DNA of 64,000 nt from Turritopsis dohrnii. Lineage: Eukaryota > Cnidaria > Hydrozoa > Anthoathecata > Oceaniidae. Both the position numbers and the translations under genes were made by a program. The notes beneath the pieces are model-generated. The model was not told the DNA's origin. It ran no database searches and saw only the letters and a list, made by a program, of their open reading frames with translations. Positions within the stretch are counted from its first letter, which is position 1. Each line of letters starts with the position of its first letter. The stretch covers positions 62,001-126,000 of the forward strand of contig BQMF02000096.1 in the NCBI GenBank assembly GCA_027922465.2, read 5' to 3'. Below, piece by piece: positions 48,001-59,600 of this stretch.

Positions 48001-49431
48001 CTTATCATTAATTCCGTTCCTGGTTGGTTTCTTCATCACTTTGCTGACTGGATTTCTTGCAGATTTTATGCTCAAAAAATGCCTGGCAATTGGTTCTACT
48101 AGGAAATTAATGAATTGCTTAGGTAACTAATTATTTTCAAATGTTTTTCCATTGTCATCTTTGATTGTTATTATTTATGAATTGACTGAATTGTTAAAAG
48201 ATTATCTGCACATTTCATTCACTTGTTCAATGATTATAAATGATTACAATTAGATTAACTATTTTTACTTGTTTTATTTCTTCTATCTATTTTCTTCTAT
48301 TTATTTTCTTCTATTTATTTTATTTATTTTATTTGTTTATAGGTTGTTATCCTACCATTATCTTTCTTTTTCTTGCCAGCTACACTTATGTCAACCAAAC
48401 AAAACTTCCTACGACTTTCATGGGATTAGCAGTTGGAACATTAATGTTCAGTTCTGGAGGACACCCTGTGAATGTTATAGATATCAGTAGGAATTTCACT
48501 GGGATTATTGTGGCGATGTGTAATATAATTGGAACTATTACTGGTTGTCTTACACCTTTCATCACAAGTTACTTCATCAGTGATCATGTACGTAATAAGT
48601 CTGCTAAATAGATGATATTACTCATAGCTTATTCATACTGCAGTCAGCGCTTGTTATCTTGAACTCTAAAGGAATAGTCTGAGATAACGAGTCATATTAA
48701 TGTTTTAATCCATATTTTAATCTAGTTTCTTTCTAAGTGAGTTTTACGTACCACATCTGTTAAATTCAAAATAAGTTCATGGTTATTATTCACTTATGTG
48801 CCCAACTTCTATGTTTCTAATAACTAAAATGCCTCTGTAAAGTTCATTAGACACCCCTTCTAAAAGATACGCTTAATAGATTAATGGCACTTATCAGGTA
48901 ATAAATTTTGATGTAAGAATCTTTTTAGAGAATCTTTAAGTAAGTACCCACTCATGCAAATTCTGCTCCTTGTTAACTGCCCATTAAAAAAATCCAAGAA
49001 TATCAAAATGATTTTAATACTTCAGTCTTCTTTAATAATGATAGATAAAACTCCCCTCTGGAGTATATTTATTACTTGAATATACTCAGGTAATATTGCT
49101 ATACGCAAAACTCCTTAATAAAAATTTAGCATTGTGTCATTCTAGAAGTTAAACAGTTCAAGAACTATATAACATTACATGTTCTTCACTTTTACAGCCA
49201 TCTCGTAGTGAGTATTGCAGAGCATTTGCCATAGCAGCATCAATCTCAGCTATTGGTGGCTTAGTCTATGTGATGACTGCTAGTGGAAAGCAACAATACT
49301 GGGATTACATCAACAATGACCAGCCTGTTATACCTTCCGATCTTACGTCAGTGAATAGAGATGATATGAGCGACACTAGTGGTCATAATGAGCATACTTT
49401 CCTATTTAATATTCCTGATGTGATAGTTTAA
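42021..49431 (+). CDS. SLC17: SLC17-family (sialin-like) transporter, copy A, 10 exons, 491 aa
   Basis: Exons: 42021-42188, 42980-43013, 44463-44662, 45738-45825, 45918-46013, 46545-46675, 46968-47117, 47993-48122, 48343-48587, 49198-49431 (1476 nt, phases consistent). A 12-TM major-facilitator protein of the SLC17 group, whose known members are H+- or Na+-linked sialate, glutamate, phosphate or urate transporters. Seen: [14 protein letters not shown] (TM2), KYGGK loop, RFLEGLTQG then FPALH (TM4), [11 protein letters not shown] (TM5), ENxLLSLIPF (TM8), [14 protein letters not shown] (TM9). The TM1 arginine (R26) is kept, but the usual [11 protein letters not shown] tail of TM1 is replaced by [11 protein letters not shown]. 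The TM4 position equal to sialin E175 is Q134; the TM4 histidine is kept (H142). N-glycosylation sequons NTS and NNS lie in the first luminal loop. Substrate unknown. A splice acceptor at 41977-41978 precedes the ATG. Confidence 0.94.
42231..42570. mobile_element. Probable foldback repeat in SLC17 copy A intron 1
   Basis: Many ACAATGTTG/CAACATTG motifs at both ends around a degenerate GGGTTA-rich middle (42375-42475). Confidence 0.4.
43795..43852. repeat. Small inverted repeat in SLC17 copy A intron 2
   Basis: ACCCTGATGATTGG and AATCAAAAATCATCAGGG. Confidence 0.4.
44836..45572. mobile_element. Inverted-repeat element in SLC17 copy A intron 3
   Basis: TGTGTGACGGGAAAATCATAAC ends are inverted at 45540-45572; both arms carry AATTAATCAGTAA and TTACTGATAA. 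No coding interior. Confidence 0.6.
47560..47848 (+). mobile_element. Retroelement 3' end with A tail in SLC17 copy A intron 7
   Basis: (GAGTAA)n start, GC-richer 3' part GGAGGCCCACATCAGTGGAT ... GGCCTCG, ending in a 14-A tail. SINE or truncated LINE. Confidence 0.45.
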
Positions 49432-49594
49432 TAAATATAGATAGTTAAGTAAGATAATTTTTTATGTATGGTAGTCAACAATGCTTGTGTAAAATGTTTA
49501 CAAGAGTTTCTATATCATAACAGGACCTATTGAACTGAGATTTCTTGCTGTAACATTTTTATGTTATCTGATTATCTTGAAAATAGGTATATGA

Positions 49595-49600
49595 AATAAA
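49595..49600 (+). promoter_or_regulatory. Polyadenylation signal of SLC17 copy A
   Basis: AATAAA about 165 nt past the stop. Another AATAAA overlaps the TAA stop itself (49430-49435), so two 3' ends are possible. Confidence 0.45.
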
Positions 49601-50219
49601 CGTTTTAATGATACTGAAATGCTCTAATTTTCAAATGCCATAAATGCTTCCCTGAAGAATAGAGAAAGATATCTGTGTCAGCTATGGTATTGATAGTGTA
49701 TTGTATTATACTTATAGTGTATTATATTATATTTAAAACAGAAGTCAACAAATCTTTGTGGAAAATAGCTATGGTGTGCATCACAATTTTCTTCAATGTT
49801 TATTCCCCTAACTGAAAAGTTATAAAAACATTTTCTTGCTTAAACGTGTTATAATCCTGAAATCACATTTTATAATCCTGGATGTGAACCTGTGAATTAG
49901 TAAGAGGATCCTTGAATCTTGATGTTATGGTTGTAGAAACTCCATTTAAATCAGTTGATTCTTACAAAACTATGAACTCAATCGATTTTTGAGCTGCATG
50001 TTTATTTGTATTAATACTTTGTGTGTTTCAGGATGTGATAGTTTTGTTTTGGTCAGTTCCATGTTTTTGTCTTATCAAGATTGGGCTTGATTTTCTTTGT
50101 TTTTTGAACCACTTTTCTCATTCATGTTTTTTTTTTCATGCAAATATATAATTTAAAATCACGCTCTTTACTTTACTTGGAAAGAACTATTTCTAATCAT
50201 TATCTATAGATAAAATAGG

Positions 50220-53200
50220 ATGTTTTACATTCCAAAGAGACACATATTGACAATGTTGGCACACTTTGGATTTTTCGTATGTTATGTCCTGCGAATCAAC
50301 CTCAGTGTAGCACTTGTTGCTATGGTGAATTCCACTTACGCTGAAGCTAGAAAAGTTGATCCTGAATGTAAACATGGCAATAAAACTCATATTCCTTATA
50401 ATGTAAGTTATCTTCAAGAGATTCCATATCTAATGCAGCCAAACATTTGTAATTCTAGACAGCAAGGGAATCATGACTCTCTATATGTTTCCTTTACTGA
50501 GCTGTTGTGACCAATCTAAAGATTAAGGTGGTTTATCTCAAAAGCATATTACTTACCTTATTACCAATACAACATTAGGGTGGTGAGTTCAACTGGAACC
50601 AAAACCAGCAAGGTGAGATTATCGTAGCGTTTATAAATATCTGCCTTCTTTTGAGACAAAAAAGTAATATGTTCAAAAAAGCTATAAACATACAAGTTTG
50701 GAGTTATTGTTTTGTATAGGGAAGGCACAGTAAAGAAACTATGTTTTTAGCAACCATAGTTGATCTTTTCCATTATGAATATAACATAAAGAGAGTGTTC
50801 AACGAGTAATAAAACAAGGAGCCTCAATAATTTAGTTTACGTTCTTGATGAGCTTAGAGTTTGAAACTAACTTGCTGGAAACTAAGCTAGTTAAGCTTAA
50901 ATAATAGTTTTATGTCTTCGCTAGTAATTACCGGGTGTTTCAGAAAGAAGTTACGCTCTTTGGGCTGATATTTTGAGAAAACCAGTAAAGATATTTCAAA
51001 AAAATTTTTTTAATCGTTTAGAGGAAAAGCTAACTTAAATTTTGGTGTATCATACTTTACTTTTCATGCACTAGATCAAAAGTTATGCTCGTTTAGGGAA
51101 AAAAGTAATTTCTACAAAATCACAAAAAATAGACAAAAAAGGCTAACAAAAGTTATTTTGAACTTTAAGAAATTTCTTTTGATAATATTTAAAGATGTGG
51201 AGGTGGATCATTTGGCCAATGGTTTGGCCAGTGACGCTGAATTTCAGTTGCATTGTCAACTCTTGCATATTCGATGCAAACCCAGATTCGTTGGTCCACT
51301 GTTAGACGAGGCATGTTTGTGAGTATAAAATAAATACATCCACAAAGCCCTTTTATTTTAGCAGAAAAAAAAAATCCAATTTTCTATCATGAATATTTTT
51401 TGCTTAAAAATGCCTTTGGGAATTGGTTTTTATTGCTAAAAAAACTATTATTTTTTATGACATCTTTAAATATTATCAAAAGAAATTTCTTAAAGTTCAA
51501 AATAACTTTTGTTAGCCTTTTTTGTCTATTTTTTGTGATTTTGTAGAAATTACTTTTTTCCCTAAACGAGCATAACTTTTGATCTAGTGCATGAAAAGTA
51601 AAGTATGATACACCAAAATTTAAGTTAGCTTTTCCTCTAAACGATTAAAAAAATTTTTTTGAAATATCTTTACTGGTTTTCTCAAAATATCAGCCCAAAG
51701 AGCGTAACTTCTTTCTGAAACACCCGGTATTCACTCCCATATGATAGAGCACTCTTCAATACAACATTCACTCACTGTTTTTAACTAAACTTGGCATTCT
51801 TTTGATAAGTTATGATCTTATTGGTTCTTAAAATAGTTGATGTTTTTGCAACTTATACATTATTCAAATCTACAATAATATCAGTTTGTTATTAATCGTT
51901 TGAGCCACAAACTTTTCAAACTAAAAATGTAATATTTTCATTTGCAACATGTTATCTTTAGGATTGGTGCTAAGTTCTTTTTTTTATGGCTATATACTAA
52001 CCCAAGTTCCTGGAGGCTGGTGGGCTAGTAAATATGGTGGAAAACGTATATTTACACTTGGCGTTGCTGGAACAACATTTTTTACCCTTGTGACTCCAAT
52101 AGCCGCTCGTACCTCTCTCTATTTGTTGGTGGCTGCAAGAGTCCTTGAAGGTATTTCTCAGGTAAATGTTTTTGTAAGGAACAATAAAACTAAATGCTAC
52201 ATTAAAAATAATGAGTCAATCTTTTTGTATTTATAGCATTATTCATGTCATAATTTATGCGTTATTTTTGATAGTATAATTTTGTTTAGTGTTAAGCTAT
52301 GGCAACACAATGGTTTTTTTTCAAGCAACATGTTGCATTGCATGCACACGATTAAAGTCCCATATATCTCCTGTAGTGAAAATCTTTTTGCAATGCAGCA
52401 ATAGATGCCCCTGGGGATAAAAAGTCCCCTGCAACAAAGTAGAAAATAACTAATATTCAATATTAATATATTTTGTTGCAGGGACAACTAGGTCCTAATT
52501 AAAATGGTATTAGGTGAAAATTGAAGACTTGCCATCCAAGTACAAAGTATCAATCATAAAATAACTGATCACACAGGCCACCAGTTTGTTTTTAAAATAT
52601 CTGTCTAAAATGGAAGTGACCAGAAGTCTGTTTGTTTAAATTTTTATATTCCTTATAATGAAACACCTCCCCCCATGTATTTCTGATTGGTATCTAAACC
52701 AAATTATAAAATACATATTTCTGATGCTCTTAAGTATTCTCTAATGTATGAAATAATAAAAGAAGTTTTTTTGACCTCACATACCCTTTAAAGAAGCACT
52801 CAATGATTTTGCTTGAGAAATCAGGTCTTTGGACTTTCTATTATTCCACTTGATATAAAGCTGTTCATCAACATCTTTTTTTATTCAATTGCATTATAGG
52901 GTGTGACTGTCCCTGCAATGCATGCTATGATTGGTGTATGGTCACCTGTTTCCGAGCGTTCCAGAATGTCTGTTCTTTCATATGCAGGTAGGATGTTAGA
53001 CGTTTCATTTTATTTTTGAAAGATCTTGCAGTGATTAACTTAAAAGCACAACTATTTAAGAAAACTATTATGTTGACAATTTCAGGCATGTATTCAGGAA
53101 CAATTTTCACACTACCTGTTTCTGGTTTGCTGGCTAACTCGGGAGTATTTGGTGGATGGCCATCTGTTTTTTATGTGTTAGGTATGAATTCAAAAATGCA

Positions 53201-55720
53201 TTTTGTCTGCAATACATCATGCCATTAAATAACATACCCATTGTCATCACAAAGTACACGCCCTCTGAACCAAGGGTTACGGTGGAGAGTCAGCAAATGT
53301 CATGAAAACGATTAATTCGTTGACGAACCACTTCATCAAGCTAGATTTGTTTTGTTTTGCTTTGTTGTTTTTTGCATATTTTATTATTTTGCATATTATT
53401 TTGCATGTTGTTTGCAAGTTTAAGTCACACCACATTATATAAAAATATAAAACGTAGATAATGAGTGAGTTGCGAGAGTTGGCGAATTCACAAGAAAGCT
53501 GCCATCTTGTTATTTAACAGCTGACCATATGGCCTACCAGGAATTTTTCCTTTAACATTGTGCATCAAACTTACTTTTTCATTACTCACAACATTACTAT
53601 TTGAAGTTTGCATTACTACCCATTGGAATAGACGTAATATTATAAATACTATTTGATATGGAATCAAATATCTTTCATTTACAATGCAAGATCTTAAGTT
53701 GAACTTTCTTCTTTTAGGTATCTTTGGCTTTCTTTGGATTATCTTATGGAACTACTTTGTGGCAGATTCTCCTGATCAACACTCTACAATCTCAGACCAA
53801 GAAAAGAAATATATAACGAAGGACTTGGTCAAAACCGAAAGAAAGAGTCCGGTAAAATATGTGTTTCTACTTTGTGATAGAATTAGCTTAACTATGTCAA
53901 TTTTTTTAACTGTTAATGTCCGTTTATGAGCACCTTTTATTGTTTGAATGTTTAAGGACAGTTTAAGATTCTGTATACAGTTTGTAAATGTGTATAAATC
54001 TTTTCAATGATTTTATTAATGAAACTGAATTTTCAGTAAATGGATGAATAAACACCGCGCCCACTTTCAAAACACACCCATTTCATACATAACAGTTGAA
54101 GGGAGAGTTCACTAGAGTACTTTGTATTTATTTACACTTTCAGATTTTCATGCTTTTATATTTCTTTCTACGCAATATCAAGAACAATAAAATGTTCTTC
54201 AATGAACTGTGAGTTATGAATGATCAGTAGACAGAAGCATCATAATAAATAGGTGTGTCGTAAAAAATTTGCTTTACATGTATTGCATTGCATTATTGTG
54301 AATGTTATTTGAACAAATCTGTAAGAAGTTGGAAAACGTTCTGGATTAACAATAGCAAACTTTTGTTTTTACTGCCAGGTTATTATACCATGGGGTTGTA
54401 TATTACGATCTGTTCCAGTATGGGCTTGTGTGTTGACCCATTTTTGCAACAATTGGATCTGGTTTATGGCATTGACAGGGTTACCGATGTATTTCGAACA
54501 AGTATTGGATTTCAATCTTGAAGAGGTATAGAAAGCATTAAAATGAATTTATAACTGTGAATGATGAACCTATTCTTTAAAATAATGTAATGATAAACAA
54601 AATAATATAAAGTAATCAAGTTTAAGGCAACAATTTCAGAGATGTCCTATGTTGGAGCTTTTGTTTTTGTTTTTTTAGAATGGTTTTCTGTCAGCATTAC
54701 CATTCATTTGTGGTTTTTTAGTCACCATTGCATCAGGTTTTGCTGCTGATGCACTTCGAAAGAACCTTTTATCGACAACCAACACAAGAAAATTAATGGG
54801 TTGCCTAGGTAACTCCTTCAATATCTTTCTGAACAGAAATCCAGTTTAACTGAAAACATGAAATTTTTTGCCAACTGATGTTGTGAACCCTTTTTGCAAA
54901 TACTTTATCTTTATCTTTATTTTTCTACTTATCTATAAAAAATTTGATTTTGATCCTTTTATCAAGTTAAAATCCTGGACAAAATATTACTAGAAGGTAT
55001 GCCAACTATTTGTTCAGTTAGAGATTCTCTAATTGCACTTACAGGCTTCTACCCAACTGCTGTTTTTCTTCTATTGGCCAGTTACACAAGATGTGACCAG
55101 AAAGCCTTGTGTGTTGCTTATATGACACTTGCTGCTGGGATACTGATCTTCAATACTGCAGGGTATATGGTGAACATGATCGATATGAGTCAAAATTTTA
55201 GTGGAGTCATAATGGGTTTATGCAATGTCATGGGAACAGCCGCAGGATGTATTACACCATCTGTAACTGGATATTTTACCAATGATAATGTAAGTTTATT
55301 GTTGTTTTCTTTTATTTGGAGGCAAATCAGCTTATAGATATTAATACAAAATTCTTAAATAGTTTCAATTTTCCATTTTCATTTCTATGAGGTCTTGCAA
55401 GTATTTGCTTAATGCCAGTATGATGTGAACATGGCTGTATTATAAGCCTGATATACATTTTTCATATTATTCATTTTGCATTTGTTTTGATTGAAATTAT
55501 TCATACTTGTAATGATATTTTCAATTAATAGCCAACAAGAGGTCAATATCGAAAAGTGTTTGGAATCGCCTCAGGGCTGTGCATATTTGGTGGGAGTTTA
55601 TACTTGATCTTTGCAGATAGTCAGCGGCAATCATGGGATGTGTTAGAGAAACATGAAAATAAAGATGATTCCACTGTAAAGGACGATGAACGTCTTTTAA
55701 TAAATTCTGAAAGTTGTTGA
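50220..55720 (+). CDS. SLC17: SLC17-family (sialin-like) transporter, copy B, 10 exons, 481 aa
   Basis: Exons: 50220-50402, 50579-50612, 51962-52161, 52900-52987, 53086-53181, 53718-53851, 54379-54525, 54679-54808, 55045-55289, 55532-55720 (1446 nt, phases consistent). TM1 is canonical, [16 protein letters not shown] (R25). Exon 2 gives EFNWNQNQQG. TM2 is [20 protein letters not shown], followed by KYGGKR. TM4 is VLEGISQGVTVPAMHAM: E135 matches sialin E171, Q139 replaces E175, V143 replaces F179, and H147 is kept. TM5 loop is [11 protein letters not shown]. The C-tail ends in acidic DDERLLINSESC, which contains a DxxxLL-type sorting motif that would fit endolysosomal or vesicular targeting (inference). 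It lies 788 bp after copy A. Intron 2 carries a complete 797-bp mariner-derived element. Substrate cannot be told from sequence. Confidence 0.95.
50931..51727. mobile_element. Non-autonomous mariner element with 268-bp inverted repeats
   Basis: Left end CCGGGTGTTTCAGAAAGAAG and right inverted end, each arm 268 bp (50931-51198, 51460-51727), nearly identical; flanked by TA at 50929-50930 and 51728-51729. The middle 260 bp keeps the start of a transposase gene. In intron 2 of SLC17 copy B. Confidence 0.95.
51199..51314 (-). pseudogene. Mariner transposase N-terminal fragment
   Basis: From ATG at 51314 the minus strand reads MPRLTVDQRIWVCIEYARVD then EIQRHWPNHWPND, the helix-turn-helix start of mariner-type transposases, then runs into the second inverted arm. 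No catalytic domain. Confidence 0.85.
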
Positions 55721-55964
55721 TGTTGCTTTCTTAGTTTTTCTATTATTATTAATAACGTAAATGACTTTAAATTTATATAATCTTCTTATCGGGAAACATA
55801 TATTTTTTTAACATTAAATTTCATTCAGAGAGGAGTGTTTTGAAAAGGAAATAAGTAAATGTATATCGTATAGTTTTTCTACTTTAAGATTAACACTATT
55901 CCAGAACAGTCGGTCTTCTCTCCAGTAAAGAACGTAGCTTGTAGTTAGTGACTAAAACTAACTT

Positions 55965-55970
55965 AATAAA
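55965..55970 (+). promoter_or_regulatory. Polyadenylation signal of SLC17 copy B
   Basis: AATAAA about 245 nt past the TGA stop of copy B, before the short intergenic gap to copy C. Confidence 0.4.
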
Positions 55971-56638
55971 TAAATCACATATAAATTTTGAAAATATTGT
56001 TATCAGAATTATGTGCTATCATGTTTATTTCTTATGTTGAATCCATCTTGCAATGTTTCTATTATTTCATTTATAGTCAGGTTATCATACCTATATTTAT
56101 TATCAGTGACTTTCAACCATTTCGAAAAACCTCTACGTAAATCCAGTGAATCCAGTTCTTTCAACTAGGTGGAATGTTTGGATTATTGTTTTTGCTTATT
56201 TTATCATTTATTTATTTATTTATTTTGCAAGAAAGCATCCACAAAAAAGATCCGATTCAAATCAACTTTTCCATTTTACCAGCCAGTTAAATTGATTAAT
56301 TGTGATACCATGGCCTTTCCATGTGGGTTCCCTGAAAACCTTAAAGAATTCTTTTTTTATACTTTTCACTTAAAGGTTGTGTCAACATTATGTTGATACA
56401 AGCCACCATCTGAAATGCTCATTCCAAATTTCAAGGCCCAAATTAGACGCATGTAGACTAATAACTGATGGTATCAATCATTCTTGGAATTCACCAAACT
56501 TACTTGGATTTATGCCACTATCCTAGTGATATCAGCACAATGTTTCACAAGCATTGCAATATAACATAGGCTTACTTTCTTTTAATGTCTTGTATACTAT
56601 TTGTACTTTCATATATTTATAGAAAAACAATACTTAAA

Positions 56639-59600
56639 ATGCTATATATTCCAAAGCGTTACATAATCGCTATGATGGCCCATTTTGGGTTCTTTGTTGT
56701 TTATGCACTACGAGTTAATCTCAGTGTAGCACTTGTTGCCATGGTAAATTCTTCATATAATGGCGGTGGTCTAAATAGAGATCCTGAATGTCAATCAGAA
56801 AACAGGACATTACAGTCTCGAAAGGTACTGTTAACTTAATAGATTTTATGTTTATTTTTGTTTATTTTTTGCTTATTTTATGTGGTAATATTTCCATTGT
56901 TGAATTTTGCACACATAGATGACTCATTCCATCTTTCTTTTTCTTTAGACAGGAGAATTTAATTGGAATGAAAAACAACAAGGTTATCTTTTTCTCATGG
57001 ACCTTCTGAGTTTCAATTGTCAATTTAAATTTTTTTTGTAGGTTATAGTCAAGTTATTTATTCTGTATCATGATGGTAAATTTGAATCTCATACTACCTG
57101 AATACTGGTTGCATCTTAGCAAATTCTAACAGGTTATTAATGAACGTGTAATTCAGTGCAGTTAGTTTCAAAATGTGCAAAAATAATATAGAATAGAACC
57201 CAGTGAGGAAATTTGTTGGAAAATTACTGCGAAGGAGTGCATTTCTTTAGACACACTGTTTTAATAAAAATACTCTTCATCGCAGTTGCTTTTTGACCAT
57301 TTTGCCTACTGGGAATTTTTATTGCATATGTACATGAGTATGCAACTCATATTCACACATATTGTAAACATCCATGTGCATCATTGGATATGGAGCGTAT
57401 AATATGATATGGTGTTCTGTATGCATTATGGTATCATACGACTGTGTCATATACAGAAATGGAATCTAACAATATGCAATATTGGCAATAATGTATTCTG
57501 CAGGATACACATATCATTCAGTCATTGTTCAAATGCAAATACTTTCACTAGCAATTATTTGGACTACTGTATTTGGCAGTATAAGAATACTGCATGTTCC
57601 AGGACGAGGTCTAATCTAGGCCAAAAGAGCGTCTGTTGATCGGATGCTGCCTTCTATGTTGTGTTTGTTTTTTGGGAACTTTATTTCGCTTAAAAAACTT
57701 CAGTTTATTTTGTCGCATGATCATAAAATCTTTTGTGTAGACATCATGAGAAAACTTTTAAAATTAATTAAGGTTAGGATTTAGGGAATTAGAGAGAGTT
57801 TACAGTACTTACAGCACTGATGCCCTTTCTGTGATTAAAAGTTTTCGACACCATTGTTTGAGATGTTATTTTCAGAATTAAAACCCGTAAAATTTTACAC
57901 AGGATACTAGTTAATTGTTAAAGATATTGAAAATTTTATATTAAATCTGATTGGTAGTTTTTACTTGGTGAGTGCTGCAAAGCCCCATTTAATTCATTCA
58001 TATTCATCATTGGCATTTTACATCATTACCTAAGCAGAAAAAAAGCAAATTATATAATTTAAAGTAAAAATCAACAATATAGATCATGGAAGTATATTTC
58101 CAATGCATATTCCACCAGCAATAGAAATATTCTCTCAAGAAAATCAGATGATTTACCATACAACAGTTTGAAAAAATATAAAATAAATGAGAGTCCGAAT
58201 AAATTCATTCTATTTATAAAATCAGATGAGTTTATTGAATTATAGTTTATTGAATATAGCTAATTATAATTATGATCTGCTTTCATCAACAATGTGCAAG
58301 ATTAAACAAGCTGTGGAAAATTGGAAAAACTGAATTTGATGTATGAACCTAGGAAATTAAGAACTTTTAAACAATTGAACTTGTGATTTGTTGTTGTTTT
58401 TTTGAGATGCTTATGATACGCAAGTTTCATTGCAAAGGAGAATATACCTTTGCATTCTGTTTTAATCATACATGCAATCTTAAAAAACTAAATGTAAAGT
58501 AAAACAACAATCACATTCTAACGTATTTCCACATGTTTTATGTAGTGAGTTAATTGATAATACTTCAATAGTAATTCTATATACAGCCAGAAAACATCTT
58601 TTAAAAAAAAATTTACTTCATTTAGGTCTCATATTGAGCTCCTTTTTCTATGGTTATTTGTTTACACAAGTGCCTGGTGGATGGTGGGCAAGCAAATATG
58701 GTGGAAAGAAACTTTTTGGAATAGGTGTCCTTTGCACATCTATCTTCACAATGCTGACAACTATTGCTGCACGAACAAATTTTTACTTGTTGTTACTAAT
58801 AAGAGTATTAGAAGGCATAGGAGAGGTAACTCACTTTTACTTCATGCAAAGTGAATGCTATTTTCAGTTAAATTTCATTAAACAAAATCTGAAACCAGAA
58901 ATTGTCATAATTTGCTTTAATTTTGAAAACATTTGAAAACAAAATCTTATATTTTGTTCATCAAGTTAGTTTTTTGCAAATGCATCTTTATTCATTACTA
59001 GTTATTTGAGTCTAAAACAGATAGCAACAAGTTGTTTCTATCTTTGGTTCTGTCTTGAGAACTGGGCAGATATACAAGTGTTGAAGCACTCCATCCAACC
59101 CATTTGAAATTTCTCTGTAAAATGGGAACCTTCACTGTGTTCATTAACAAAATTCAGTCTTGCCACATCTTGTGAACACCACAAAAATATATTAACAGTT
59201 TATAACAAACAATTAGAAAACATGAAATAAAAGCCTTATCAGTATTTTTTCAATTTTATTCTATTCTATTCTTGCTTCATTCTAGGGCGTGACATTTCCA
59301 GCAATGCATGCTTTGATTGCCTTATGGGCACCTATGTGCGAACGTTCAACAATGGTGGTTTTTGCACATTCTGGTAAAAGTCTTGCTTTGTTTTGGATAC
59401 ATTAAGTGGTATTCTTCTCCTGAAATGCTACTAAATGACAACAACAACAACGAAGGTCTTGTGTGAATCCTTTATGTTAAAGGAACTTTATTTTAAACGT
59501 TGTACTTCAGGAATACATACTGGCACAATTGTTGCACTCCCAGTATCAGGATTGCTGGCTGGATCCTCTTTTCTTGGTGGATGGCCTTCTGTTTTCTATG

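Noticed and set aside
56585..56638. Upstream ATG of SLC17 copy C adding 18 residues
   Set aside because: It lies before a splice acceptor and has no counterpart in copies A and B.
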